Notes: generated from the sequence alone by a model not told the origin. 32,716 bases of DNA from Candidatus Omnitrophota bacterium (GCA_016213925.1 JACQZH010000002.1:1-32716); one strand, 5' to 3'. Numbered from the stretch's first letter, positions 7,797-17,713 are shown. Translations and numbers: made by a program.

Positions 7797-10700
7797 ATGA
7801 TTAAGGTTAAGTGTATATTTTTAATATTTTTAAGCGTTATAAGTATTGTTAGTAATAAAAAAGTCTTAGCTGAAGTAATCCCGGTATCATTTGAATGTCA
7901 GCTTCCTTCGATTGTACAGGATGCTGAATATGATAACATGATATTTGATAAAATTATCACTTTTGATTTATATGATTATGGTGACGGTCCTGCGGGTGCG
8001 CCGAACATTCCTTATAGAATTATAAATGTTTTGCTCCCCCAAACAGAACAGGTTTCAAGCATAGAAGTTATTGCCGGTAAGCCGACAGAAATTATCCGCA
8101 AAAATGCACATCAAATTCTTCCTGTTCAGCATGCCCTGGGAGAACAGGGCCGCCTCATATCTTCGAATAAATTTGACCCTGCGCAAATGTTTCCTTATCA
8201 ACTGCATAATTCTTTTTATAAACAAGTAGCGCAAAGTTATTGCCGGGGATATAGAATTCTAGTTTTAAAGATATATCCGATACAGTATATACAGGCTCAA
8301 GAAAAGCTTATATATTATAAAAATCTAACCTTGACTATAAAAACAGAACCTTGCGGATTTATTAGCTCAAATTTTCGAGATTGTGAAAAAGATAAAAACT
8401 GGGTTTCCTCTATTGTAGTAAACCCGGCAGAAGAAATCTTTAATAGCTATCAAAATAAAACAGAAAGAATAAAATTTTCTCCGATCTTGGGAGAAGTTGC
8501 AGATTCTCAGGATAACGGTGTGGATTATTTAATAATTATACGTAATGAATTTATAGGAAATACTTATCTTGATGAATTTATTCAGGAAAAGCAGAGGCAA
8601 GGGTATAAGGTCAAGGCTGTTTCTACTCAGCAGATTGCGGATAACTATTGCGGAAATGATATGCAGACAAACATACGAAATTTTATTAAAGATGCCTATA
8701 GTGGCTGGTATGCGGAATATGTTCTTTTAGCTGCGGACGCAGAATATATTCCAACTCGAAGAGTACAAAACAATGTGGAATCTTGGCATTATGATTTATT
8801 TGAAAATGTAAGGTCATGGCAGGGCATCAATGCAGACCTTTATTATGCTTGTTTAGATGGAGAATGGGATAGCAGTGGGCGTATCAAAATTGCAGGAGTA
8901 GAGAAAGAGGATTTATTTGCAGAAGTTCTTCTTGGCAGAATACCGTTTGATAGTGAAAGAAATATCGAAAACATAGTACGTAAACAAAGAGAATATGTTG
9001 ATTTTCCTGCAGGAGATAGAAGTACTTTGCAGAAAATATTATTAGGCGGAACTTATTTATGGTCAGGAGTGGATTATCCAAAACTTTCAAAAATTCATTA
9101 TGGAGGAGACTATTTGGATACAGGCATGGAGATTATTCCTCAAGGTATTGAGGCTCTAAGGCGTTATCAAAAAGATAACAGCTGGCAGGGAACAGCTGAA
9201 CTTATTGAAATTATTAATAAAGGAATACATTTTATAATTAATAGCGGTCACGGATCAGCTTCTGACGTGCTTTTTTTAACAGAAGGAGATTTATCCCGAA
9301 TGAATAACTATAGGCCGTTTGTGTTGTATTCTTTATCATGCCAAGTCGGAGAATTTGATCTTTATCCGGGATATGATTGCATTGCAGAAAAAATTTTGCT
9401 GCGAGATTACGGAGCAGTTGCTTTTATAGGGTATTCGGATACGGCATTTTCAGAATGCGATCCTCATTCAGGAGGCACACAGGATAATTATCATGATTTT
9501 TTAAAACAGATAGCTTATTCAAAAGAGAGACAGCTTGGGAAAATTGTTGCCAGGATTAAGCATGCAAGTGCTGTTAATATTGATCAGCCTTCTGCAAGAG
9601 CAAATTATTTTTCTTTAACATTGCTAGGAGATCCGGCAATGCCGATACTTGATTTTTTTGAACCTATGGATCGCACTGCTCCTGTTATCAATGATGTTCT
9701 AGCAGAGATATATGAAGAAGAAATAAAAAAGTTGTGTTTGCAGGTAAGCCTAGAAGATTTTGAATCACCTATAAGTAAGATTCAGTATAGAATTACTAAG
9801 AGTGCTTTGAATCAAGACGATGAAGCAATAGAGGTAATAAAAGACTGGGTAATAATAGATGAAACCACAAATATTATTACGGAGGATTTATCTCTTGAAG
9901 CCGGACAGTCATACTGTTTTAGCGTGAGGGCAAGAAATACTGCTGGATTGTGGAGTGATATCGCTTATTCCAATGAAGTAACAATTAAGGTGTCGCCTCC
10001 GTCAGTATCTCTTGAAGCAAGTAAAACAGCAGTTAATTACAATGAATTTTTTACTATAACGGTTAGAGGAGAATCGCAAATCGAGCTTAGCTCAGTGTGG
10101 TGGTGGGTAAAGGATAAGGATAACCCAAGCAATACAAATATCCCGGGAAAAATTAACGGAGTAGTTAAAAATCTGGCCCAGGCCCATGACTGGGGACAAG
10201 GCGGCGGCATGAAAAACCATAGCTATACAAGGATAATAAGTTTTGATAAGCCTGGTAATTATGAAATCGGAGCAAATGCGCGGGATATATTATATCCGAT
10301 AGCAGGGGAGGCGCACCAGGCATCAGAAGGAGCCGGCATGGCAAAACAGCTAATAACAGTTAATGACAACATAGCGCCGGCAACAGTGATTACCAACCCG
10401 CAGAATTATGCTGTAGTGTCAAGGAACGGCTTTGAATTTAAAGGAACAGCAAGCGATGTATCCGGAGTAATAGCAGCGTATATCTATGTGTATGATTATG
10501 GAAGAAGCACATATACAATTTCAAACCGTATGATACAGTTAAGCGCAAATACACAAGAGAATTGGATAATGAATATAAATTCTAATTATGTAAGCCCGGG
10601 CAAAAGGGCAATACTCTGGGTAAGGGCAGTAGATGCAAAAGGCAATACTTCAGCGTGGGAATCAATATATGTAGATGTAGAGCAGTACCCGAATGCTGAT

Positions 10701-11009
10701 GTAACAGCGCCGAGCGTGAGCGTATTATATCCGCAGAGCGGAAGTTCGGTTCCAAGTACGGGATTCTGGTTTTACGGATATGCAACAGACACGTCCGAAG
10801 TAGCAGAGATAAGGGTATATGTATATGATTATGCCAGAAGCATGTGGACAGCAGTTAATGTGCAAGCTTCTTATAGCGGAACTGTTTGGTATATATATGT
10901 AGATCAAAGTCAGGTAACAGCCGGCAAGAATGCACTGTTGTATGTCAGAGCAAAAGATACAAAAGGCAACTGGAGTTGTTGGCAGTATATAGTTGTGCCT
11001 GTGAAGTAA
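7797..11009 (+). CDS. Gingipain-like (peptidase family C25) secreted protease with C-terminal Ig-like repeats
   Basis: Signal peptide; ADYLLLAADAEYIPTRR-like segment (YVLLAADAEYIPTRR); NSGHGSASDVLF (His) and LYSLSCQVGEF (Cys) catalytic-type motifs; two approximately 100 aa C-terminal repeats. SD ggaggg precedes ATG 7797. Confidence 0.8.
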   Translation: MIKVKCIFLIFLSVISIVSNKKVLAEVIPVSFECQLPSIVQDAEYDNMIFDKIITFDLYDYGDGPAGAPNIPYRIINVLLPQTEQVSSIEVIAGKPTEIIRKNAHQILPVQHALGEQGRLISSNKFDPAQMFPYQLHNSFYKQVAQSYCRGYRILVLKIYPIQYIQAQEKLIYYKNLTLTIKTEPCGFISSNFRDCEKDKNWVSSIVVNPAEEIFNSYQNKTERIKFSPILGEVADSQDNGVDYLIIIRNEFIGNTYLDEFIQEKQRQGYKVKAVSTQQIADNYCGNDMQTNIRNFIKDAYSGWYAEYVLLAADAEYIPTRRVQNNVESWHYDLFENVRSWQGINADLYYACLDGEWDSSGRIKIAGVEKEDLFAEVLLGRIPFDSERNIENIVRKQREYVDFPAGDRSTLQKILLGGTYLWSGVDYPKLSKIHYGGDYLDTGMEIIPQGIEALRRYQKDNSWQGTAELIEIINKGIHFIINSGHGSASDVLFLTEGDLSRMNNYRPFVLYSLSCQVGEFDLYPGYDCIAEKILLRDYGAVAFIGYSDTAFSECDPHSGGTQDNYHDFLKQIAYSKERQLGKIVARIKHASAVNIDQPSARANYFSLTLLGDPAMPILDFFEPMDRTAPVINDVLAEIYEEEIKKLCLQVSLEDFESPISKIQYRITKSALNQDDEAIEVIKDWVIIDETTNIITEDLSLEAGQSYCFSVRARNTAGLWSDIAYSNEVTIKVSPPSVSLEASKTAVNYNEFFTITVRGESQIELSSVWWWVKDKDNPSNTNIPGKINGVVKNLAQAHDWGQGGGMKNHSYTRIISFDKPGNYEIGANARDILYPIAGEAHQASEGAGMAKQLITVNDNIAPATVITNPQNYAVVSRNGFEFKGTASDVSGVIAAYIYVYDYGRSTYTISNRMIQLSANTQENWIMNINSNYVSPGKRAILWVRAVDAKGNTSAWESIYVDVEQYPNADVTAPSVSVLYPQSGSSVPSTGFWFYGYATDTSEVAEIRVYVYDYARSMWTAVNVQASYSGTVWYIYVDQSQVTAGKNALLYVRAKDTKGNWSCWQYIVVPVK

Positions 11010-11056
11010 GTTGGGTGAGCAGGTTCTTTTAAAAAGCAAAACTAAGGAGGTAAATA

Positions 11057-11380
11057 ATGAATAGAGAGTTGGTAATTCTTGCGGTCTTAGGAAGCATAGG
11101 TTTAGCACTGATTATTTTAGGAAGCTTAATTAAATTTAAAAAAGCAATCTATTTGGTGGCAGGGGGTTATAAAAACGAAGAGAAAATTATAGACAAAGAA
11201 AAATTTACAGCGTTAATAGGAGGCAATGTGTTTTTATTAGGATTTGTTTTTTGTCTGACTGCTGGATTAATGTTTATTTGTCCAGCATGGGAAATATTTT
11301 TTAATCCGGTAATTTTGATAATTACGTTGGGGGTATCAGTAAAGACATATTTAAAATCCGGATGTTTTATGAGGAAGTAA
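11057..11380 (+). CDS. Small membrane protein
   Basis: 107 aa with several hydrophobic segments; SD aaggagg. Confidence 0.6.
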   Translation: MNRELVILAVLGSIGLALIILGSLIKFKKAIYLVAGGYKNEEKIIDKEKFTALIGGNVFLLGFVFCLTAGLMFICPAWEIFFNPVILIITLGVSVKTYLKSGCFMRK

Positions 11381-11412
11381 AGATATAATTGTAAACGTGC
11401 AATAGCATGGTA

Positions 11413-11446
11413 GCCAGGTTGTTTAACAGCAGCCTGGCGTTTTATT
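11413..11446 (+). terminator. Intrinsic terminator
   Basis: gccaggttg (11413-11421)/cagcctggc (11430-11438) with one G-U pair, then gttttatt. Confidence 0.7.
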
Positions 11447-11533
11447 ATATTAAAAACAAATAAATAAAAAGCTGGCTTTATTTATCCAAAATATAATGCT
11501 AAAATTAAGGTGTATATTTAGGAAAAAAGAGAG

Positions 11534-13123
11534 ATGAAAAAAAACAGGTATTGTTTTATAAAAATTTTATTTTTTTTTGGATGCAGTTTATTTTTAACGG
11601 CTTGTTCTAAGGACGCAATTTATCCTCAAAGACCAATAGACCACTCTTATTTTTATAATGAGACCTCTTTGCAGCAAATTAACGGAGCAGTTATTGTAGA
11701 ATTGAAATATGCTTATAAGATAACAGGAGTAGAGTTTGCGCTAGTAATGCTTAAGAAAAATCCTTCGGCTATGCCGGTTGAAGAATATGCGGCTGGGTTA
11801 TTCGATGCTTGGAGGATAGGAGAAAGAAATAATGGCCGGGGAGTTTTAATTCTTTTTATTGAAGATGTCGGTACGGTCAAAATAGAAGTAGGCTATGCGG
11901 TGGAGCATATTTTTACAGACACTTTTTGTAGCAATTTCCAGCCGACGGTAAAAGCATATTACAATAAAAGACATTTTGGCGATGCATTTTGCGGATTCAT
12001 CCGCTGGATGTATAGACGATATATGAGCAAAGAATCAGCTGATGCAGATGAACTGATGCAGCTTAGATTATTTGCTAAAGATAGAGAAATGCCGGAAGGA
12101 TTTCTTTCCGGAGGAGGCGGGATTGTTGATAGCGAATATATCACAGATAAGAAATTTAAACTTTCTTTAATCCGCGATATTTCTAAAGAAGAACAGGAAA
12201 AATATAAGAGCGATAAAAATATTGAGATTGTTATTAAGCGGTATTTTCAGAGTCTTGAGCAAGGAGTAAATTATCCATATTTGGATATTTTAACAAAGGG
12301 ATCCCAAATGATGAGGTTTGAATATCCGGAGAGTATGCATTTTATGCGGTTTATCGGGCGCGAATATGCAAAGGCTTTGCCATATAGAATAATTGAAAAT
12401 AAACAACTCGCCTTGGTGCGTTTTAAAGATGATAAGGCTTTGCCTCTTTTTATGCGCAAAGATTCTTCTGGCTATTGGAAACTTGATATAGTAAAATCCT
12501 GGGTTTTTTCTTATCAGGATGAACAAACAAGGAAAATTAAACCTTTTGTTTGCGAGCATGCCTGGATGTTTGGTTTTCCCGAATATAATTGTGAGGATAG
12601 CTTGTTTAATGTGCCGGATTTAAGTCCGCTTGATATTGATAAAATAATAAAAAAACTCGAGGAGAACATTGTTCTTGATCCAAATAATGCATCAAATTAT
12701 TTTAGGCTGGCGGATATTTTTTATTTTGAATATTACTGGATAAATTCAGCAATTGATATGACAGAGAGGGGATTATTAAAAGATCCGAATAATTTAAAAT
12801 ATCGCTGGCTTGCAATTGTTATGCATACTAGAGTAGATGATTTTTCACAGATTTCTAAGCATTATGAGGCTATTCTAAATGTCATCCCTGATGATTTTAT
12901 TGCTTTATATCGATATTCATTATTTTTGTGGAATAATTTAGAGTATAAAAAAGCTATACGGTTGGTTAAGAAAGCAAAAATTATTAGCAAAAGGGCAGAA
13001 GAACGCGATTTCGTTAGAGGATTGCTGGAGAAATATAAAAATGAGTTTAATGGCGATATTAGTACGGGTAGAAATTTTTTTTGGAAAACCTGTATGTATA
13101 TATATTTATTTTTATTTCCGTAA
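11534..13123 (+). CDS. TPM-domain lipoprotein with C-terminal TPR-like region
   Basis: Lipobox FLTACSKD; RNNGRGVLILFIEDVGTVKIEVGYAVEHIFTDTFC; C-terminal repeats such as LDPNNASNYFRLADIFYFEYYW. Confidence 0.75.
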   Translation: MKKNRYCFIKILFFFGCSLFLTACSKDAIYPQRPIDHSYFYNETSLQQINGAVIVELKYAYKITGVEFALVMLKKNPSAMPVEEYAAGLFDAWRIGERNNGRGVLILFIEDVGTVKIEVGYAVEHIFTDTFCSNFQPTVKAYYNKRHFGDAFCGFIRWMYRRYMSKESADADELMQLRLFAKDREMPEGFLSGGGGIVDSEYITDKKFKLSLIRDISKEEQEKYKSDKNIEIVIKRYFQSLEQGVNYPYLDILTKGSQMMRFEYPESMHFMRFIGREYAKALPYRIIENKQLALVRFKDDKALPLFMRKDSSGYWKLDIVKSWVFSYQDEQTRKIKPFVCEHAWMFGFPEYNCEDSLFNVPDLSPLDIDKIIKKLEENIVLDPNNASNYFRLADIFYFEYYWINSAIDMTERGLLKDPNNLKYRWLAIVMHTRVDDFSQISKHYEAILNVIPDDFIALYRYSLFLWNNLEYKKAIRLVKKAKIISKRAEERDFVRGLLEKYKNEFNGDISTGRNFFWKTCMYIYLFLFP

Positions 13124-13150
13124 CTTGTTTTTTTAATTTTTAAGGTTTCC

Positions 13151-13179
13151 TTGCAAAAAAGATTTAAAAACGCTATAAT
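13151..13179 (+). promoter_or_regulatory. Sigma70-type promoter
   Basis: TTGCAA (13151-13156), 17 nt, TATAAT (13174-13179). Confidence 0.6.
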
Positions 13180-13223
13180 ATATTTAATTCTTACCTAAAG
13201 TCAAACTGTAAAAACCAGCTTAT

Positions 13224-15294
13224 ATGAAGAAAAAAAAGACAACGGACAGTGAGTTATTAGAGCAAATAAGGGCTTTACAGTCAAGAATTAATCTTCTTGA
13301 GAAAACAAAAAAAAACCGCCAAGAAGTTCAGGAGAGCCTTCGCGAAAGCATAGAGCTTTATCAGGCTCTTTTGGAAATCTCGCCTGACGCGATAATAATA
13401 AGCGATCTTAACCGCAGGATTATTATGGTTAACGAAGAAGCAGCGCGTGCGCATGGATTTGATAGCATGGAAGAAATGATCGGTTTGAATATCCTGACAT
13501 TGATCGCTCCGGAAGACCGCAAGCACACGCAGGGTCCTTTAAAAGAAAAAAATTTCCGGTATAAAAAGTTTTCCCTGCTTAAGAAAGACGGAAGTGTTTT
13601 TCCGGCAGAGATAAGCCTTAGCGTGCTTAAAGACGCCCAGGGCAATCCTCAGGCTTTCATTGGAATGATGAGGAATCTTGCTGAATACAATAAGATTGTC
13701 GATGAGTTAAAGCAGAAAAGCGTTTTTGAAAATCTTATTGTTTCTTTGTCGGCGAAGCTTATAAACTTAGATGAAAAAGAAGTTGACCAGGGAATAAATA
13801 ATGCTTTAAAAGCAATCGGAGATTTTGCCAAGGTTGACCGCAGCTATATTTTCTTGTTTTCAGCTGACGGAAAGAAAATGGATAATACTCATGAGTGGTG
13901 CGCCCCGGGCATAGAGCCGCAGATAAAAAGGCTTCAAAAAATATCCGTGGATGCGTTCCCTTGGTTTATAAAAAACATCAAGAAACAACAAACGCTTTAT
14001 GTGCCAAGGGTCAGTGATCTGCCTGATGCGGCCGGCGATGAAAAAAAAGAATGGGAAGCGGAAAAAATTAAATCTTTGATCAATGTCCCGATGGTATTTA
14101 AGGGGGAATTGATCGGTTTTATCGGTTTCGATTCGGTTATGGAGACGAAAGAGTGGCCAGAGGAGATGCGCATGCTGCTTAGGATAATGGCGGATTTACT
14201 TGCCGGAGTTGTAAAACGCCGTTATATGGAATGGGATATTAGAATCCTGCATAAAGAATTGCTGAAGACAAATATGCGTTTAAAGCAAATGGCTTTGCGC
14301 GATTCCCTTACCGGTTTGTTTAATCACCGTTATTTTGAGGATGCTATCGAGTCGGAGTTTACCCGGGCTAAACGGCATTATTATTATTACTCCCGGCGCT
14401 GATAAAAAGATAGCGATGATTCTTGCCGGCAGGCTGATGGATGTAATCAAACTGTATAATTTCGGCAATAAACAGCATCAAGTAAAATTAAAATTAAGCG
14501 TGGCGGTTGCTTCTTTTCCCGAGGATAAAATACAGCGCGGCAGTGATTTTATCAAGATCGCTGATTATATATTGAATAAGGTCAAAGAACTCGGCGGTGA
14601 CCGCGTATATTCATATGGGGACGTTACGGCTAAAGGTAAAACGCCTGTTCCAATTGCGGATGATACAGCGGATGTCACAGTATTAAAAGAAAAACTTGAA
14701 AAACTTACTAAAAGGGCAAATCAGAGCCTTGCAGAGGCGATTTTTGCTTTTGCCAAAACAATCGATATAAAAGACCATTATACCGGAGAACACGTTGAGA
14801 AAACCGTTCATTACGCGACAGAAATAGCCAGAGCAAAAGGCTTATCCAAAGACGAAGTGGAAAACATTAAACAGGCGGCGATTTTACATGACCTTGGCAA
14901 AATCGGAATAAGCGAAAATATATTACTAAAAGATTCGAAACTGACTCCAGAGGAGTATGAGGAAATAAAAAAACATCCGCAGATTGGCGCTGATATTTTG
15001 CGTCCGATACATTTGTTTCATGCTTTGATTCCTTTGGTGCTGCATCATCATGAACGCTGGGACGGGAAAGGGTACCCTTATGGCTTAAGAGGCGAAGATA
15101 TTCCTTTGGGCGCGAGGATAATCGCGCTTGCCGATACTTATGAAGCTTTAACATCAGACCGCAGATACCGCAAAGCGTGCGCTAACAATATTGCCGTCCA
15201 AAAGATTCAACAGGTTTCCGGAACGCAGTTTGATCCGGAAATCGTGGAGTTGTTTTTAAAAGTAATACAGGAAGAACAAGATAATGGTTATTAG
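13224..15294 (+). pseudogene. PAS-GAF-GGDEF-HD-GYP signalling protein, frame broken in the GGDEF domain
   Basis: Frame 1 (13224-14402): PAS, GAF, then DSLTGLFNHRYFEDAIESEFTRAKR. The other frame resumes near 14380 with IIIITPGADKKIAMILAGRLMDV, then HD-GYP motifs HDLGKIGI and HHERWDGKGYP. The GGDEF core is missing. Confidence 0.85.
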
Positions 15295-15374
15295 AGTAAC
15301 CAGTAACCAGTAACCAGAGAACAGAAGACATAATGGTACGCCTCAAAAAACAGGTTAGCGCTTATCGGTTAGCG
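15295..15374. repeat. Intergenic word-repeats: (gtaacca)x3 and ggttagcg x2
   Basis: agtaaccagtaaccagtaaccag from 15295; ggttagcg at 15353-15360 and 15367-15374. Confidence 0.75.
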
Positions 15375-15473
15375 CAAAAAAAAATAAAACCGAAAAACTA
15401 AACCTGGATGCTTTGGAATTTATTTAGGATTTAGAGTTTAGGAAGACAAGGGCGGTTAGGAGGGTTAGGCTGG

Positions 15474-15502
15474 TTGACAACTTGTTCTGTTTTAGATATA
15501 AT
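15474..15502 (+). promoter_or_regulatory. Consensus sigma70 promoter of the B12 operon
   Basis: TTGACA (15474-15479), 17 nt, TATAAT (15497-15502). Confidence 0.85.
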
Positions 15503-15521
15503 ATTTTTATTAAACAATAAT

Positions 15522-15676
15522 ACAGGTATTTACTTAACAGGGAAAACGGTGTAATTCCGTTGCGGTCCCGCCGCTGTAACCGGGGACGAACGCTGCAGGT
15601 AAAGTCACTGTTCCGGAATGGAATGGGAAGGCGCGGCTAGTAGGATGATCCGGGAGTCAGAAAACCTGCCTGTATG
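15522..15676 (+). promoter_or_regulatory. Cobalamin riboswitch 1
   Basis: acaggta (5') / tgcctgt (3') closing helix; cggtgtaattccgttgcggtcccgccgctgtaaccgggg B12-box-like core; gggagtcagaaaacctgcctgt 3' end; directly upstream of cobS. Confidence 0.93.
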
Positions 15677-15728
15677 CAAGAATATTTTTTTTTATTCTCG
15701 AAGAAGGATGAAGAAAACACGGGTGCAA

Positions 15729-15766
15729 TCCTTGATGTCTTGAAGATGTCAGGGATTTGTTGTTTT
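15729..15766 (+). terminator. Terminator-like expression platform of riboswitch 1
   Basis: ccttgatgtct-tga-agatgtcaggg (11 bp with three G-U pairs), then atttgttgtttt. Confidence 0.55.
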
Positions 15767-15826
15767 AGGGGATAGGGTTTTGGATATAGAAAATACAGTA
15801 ACCGATTTGCATTTGAGGATTTTTAG

Positions 15827-16561
15827 ATGAGAGCTTTTTTCGCGGCATTAGGATTCTTAACAATAATTCCGGTTTCGAAGATAATTAAGGTTGCTGAAAA
15901 AGATTTCGCGAAGGCATTATTATTTTTTCCTTTTGCGGGATTAGTTATCGGGGGTATCCTGTGCGTTGTTTTCAGTATTTTTCAAGGGTATGGACAATCA
16001 GTATACGCGCTGATGGTTTTGCTTGTTTCCGTAGTGATTACCGGTGCATTGCATATAGACGGATTTGCCGATTGCTGCGACGGTTTTTACGGGTTTTCCA
16101 AAAGAGAGAGGGCTTTAGAAATCATGCGTGATAGTTCTCTCGGAACAATGGGCTCTGCAGGCATAGTATGCCTTTTACTTTCTAAATTTGTGCTTATGTC
16201 ATCTCTTTCTAAAAATACGGTTTGTCCGGCGATTATTATGAGCTGTGTTTTTTCCCGCTGGGCGCAGGTTTTTACCTGCTACAAGAGCGGTTACGCCCGC
16301 AAAGAGGGAAAAGCAAAGATATTTATCGAACAAGCAAAAAAAGAATATGTTTTTATGCCCGGCATAATCGTTTTCTGCTTGTTTTTATTTCTTATGCATG
16401 CTAATGGCGTTTTGATATTTTCGCTGGCTTTGGCAGCGGTATATATTTTTAAAAAATTCAGCCTCAAAAAAATACAGGGTGTTACCGGCGATGTAATCGG
16501 CGCAAACAGCGAGATCGCGGAAATTGCTGTTTTGCTGGGTACAGTGCTTTTATTTAAGTGA
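15827..16561 (+). CDS. cobS: Adenosylcobinamide-GDP ribazoletransferase
   Basis: FFAALGFLTIIPVSK, HIDGFADCCDGFYGFSKRERALEIMRDSSLGTMG. Confidence 0.93.
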   Translation: MRAFFAALGFLTIIPVSKIIKVAEKDFAKALLFFPFAGLVIGGILCVVFSIFQGYGQSVYALMVLLVSVVITGALHIDGFADCCDGFYGFSKRERALEIMRDSSLGTMGSAGIVCLLLSKFVLMSSLSKNTVCPAIIMSCVFSRWAQVFTCYKSGYARKEGKAKIFIEQAKKEYVFMPGIIVFCLFLFLMHANGVLIFSLALAAVYIFKKFSLKKIQGVTGDVIGANSEIAEIAVLLGTVLLFK

Positions 16562-17166
16562 AAAATATGAAAGAAAAATTTACAGAAATATTTTTGATAA
16601 GGCACGGGCGCACAGAGTATAACCGGAATAGGCAATATTGCGGCAGCCTTGACGCGCCTTTGAATGAAGAAGGGATGGCACAGGTTAAATTATTAAAGCC
16701 AAAGGCCTGGAGATTAAAACCGGATATTTTATTTTGCAGCCCGCTAAAAAGAGCGGAACAGACGGCAAGGATTTTATTTCCTGATGAAAAAATTGAATTT
16801 GAACCAGCTCTGAGAGAATTGAATTTCGGGGAATGGGAGGGCCTGCAATTTGAAGAGATTAGGAGAATTTACGGGGATTTGTACGCAAAATGGATAAATG
16901 ACCCTTTTAGCGTTACCCCTCCCGGAGCGGAAAGCCTTGTTTGTATGCAGAAAAGATGCATGAAATTTTTTAATAGTGTGCTTGAAAAGCATGAGCGTAA
17001 GAAAATAGGCATTATTTCTCACGGCGGGACGATAAAAATGATCCTGCTTAATGTCAATAATATAGAGCGTAAAAGATTCTGGGATGTTGAGGTTAAGAAC
17101 GCGAGTTTGTATAGGCTTAAATTTAAGAATAAGAAATTGGTTGCGAGTAAAGCGGGTGAAAAATGA
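16558..17166 (+). CDS. cobC: Histidine phosphatase-family protein, probable alpha-ribazole phosphatase
   Basis: FLIRHGRTEYNRNRQYCGSLDAPLNEEG, ISHGGTIKMIL; GTG overlaps the cobS stop. Confidence 0.85.
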   Translation: MKNMKEKFTEIFLIRHGRTEYNRNRQYCGSLDAPLNEEGMAQVKLLKPKAWRLKPDILFCSPLKRAEQTARILFPDEKIEFEPALRELNFGEWEGLQFEEIRRIYGDLYAKWINDPFSVTPPGAESLVCMQKRCMKFFNSVLEKHERKKIGIISHGGTIKMILLNVNNIERKRFWDVEVKNASLYRLKFKNKKLVASKAGEK

Positions 17167-17678
17167 AAAAGATAATTTTTATCAGCGGGGCAGTGAGGAG
17201 CGGCAAAAGCAGGCTGGCGGTTGAGCTGGCAAAAAAATCCGCGAAAAAAATAGTGTTTCTGGCAACCTGTAAGCCTTTGGACAAAGAAATGGAAATAAGG
17301 GTAGAAAAACATAAGCAATCAAGGCCCAAAAACTGGAAAACTATTGAAGAACCGGTTAATGCCGCGAAGGTTATTGCAAGAGCAGGCAAGAATGAAATGA
17401 TTATTTTTGACTGCCTGACGCTTTGGCTCACGAATGTTATGCTGAAGTTTAAAAAATGGCCGGCTATTGATGGAAATGTAAGTGAATTTATAAGATCTCT
17501 CGAAAATACAAAAGCTGATGTGATTATTGTTTCAAACGAGGTTGGGTGGGGCATAGTTCCGGAAAATAAGCTGGCAAGGGACTTTCGGGATAGGATTGGT
17601 ACGCTTCATCAGCAATTGGCAGCTTTGAGTAATGAGGTGTATCTGGTAATCGCAGGTATTAGCCAAAGGTTGAAATAA
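17163..17678 (+). CDS. cobU: Adenosylcobinamide kinase/guanylyltransferase
   Basis: FISGAVRSGKSRLAVELAKK P-loop, DCLTLWLTNVML, VSNEVGWGIVPENKLARDFRDRIG. Confidence 0.93.
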   Translation: MKKIIFISGAVRSGKSRLAVELAKKSAKKIVFLATCKPLDKEMEIRVEKHKQSRPKNWKTIEEPVNAAKVIARAGKNEMIIFDCLTLWLTNVMLKFKKWPAIDGNVSEFIRSLENTKADVIIVSNEVGWGIVPENKLARDFRDRIGTLHQQLAALSNEVYLVIAGISQRLK

Positions 17679-17682
17679 AAAC

Positions 17683-17713
17683 AAAGTTGTAAAGTTCATA
17701 AAGTTATAAAGGG
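17683..17713. repeat. Degenerate aaagtt(n2-3) tandem repeat
   Basis: aaagttgt aaagttcat aaagttat aaaggg between cobU and cobT. Confidence 0.75.

Noticed and set aside
10725-11108. 127 aa minus-strand ORF
   Set aside because: Antisense to the C-terminal Ig-like repeats of the C25 protease.
15295-15374. CRISPR-like periodicity
   Set aside because: Units are only 7-14 nt with no unique spacers and no cas genes.
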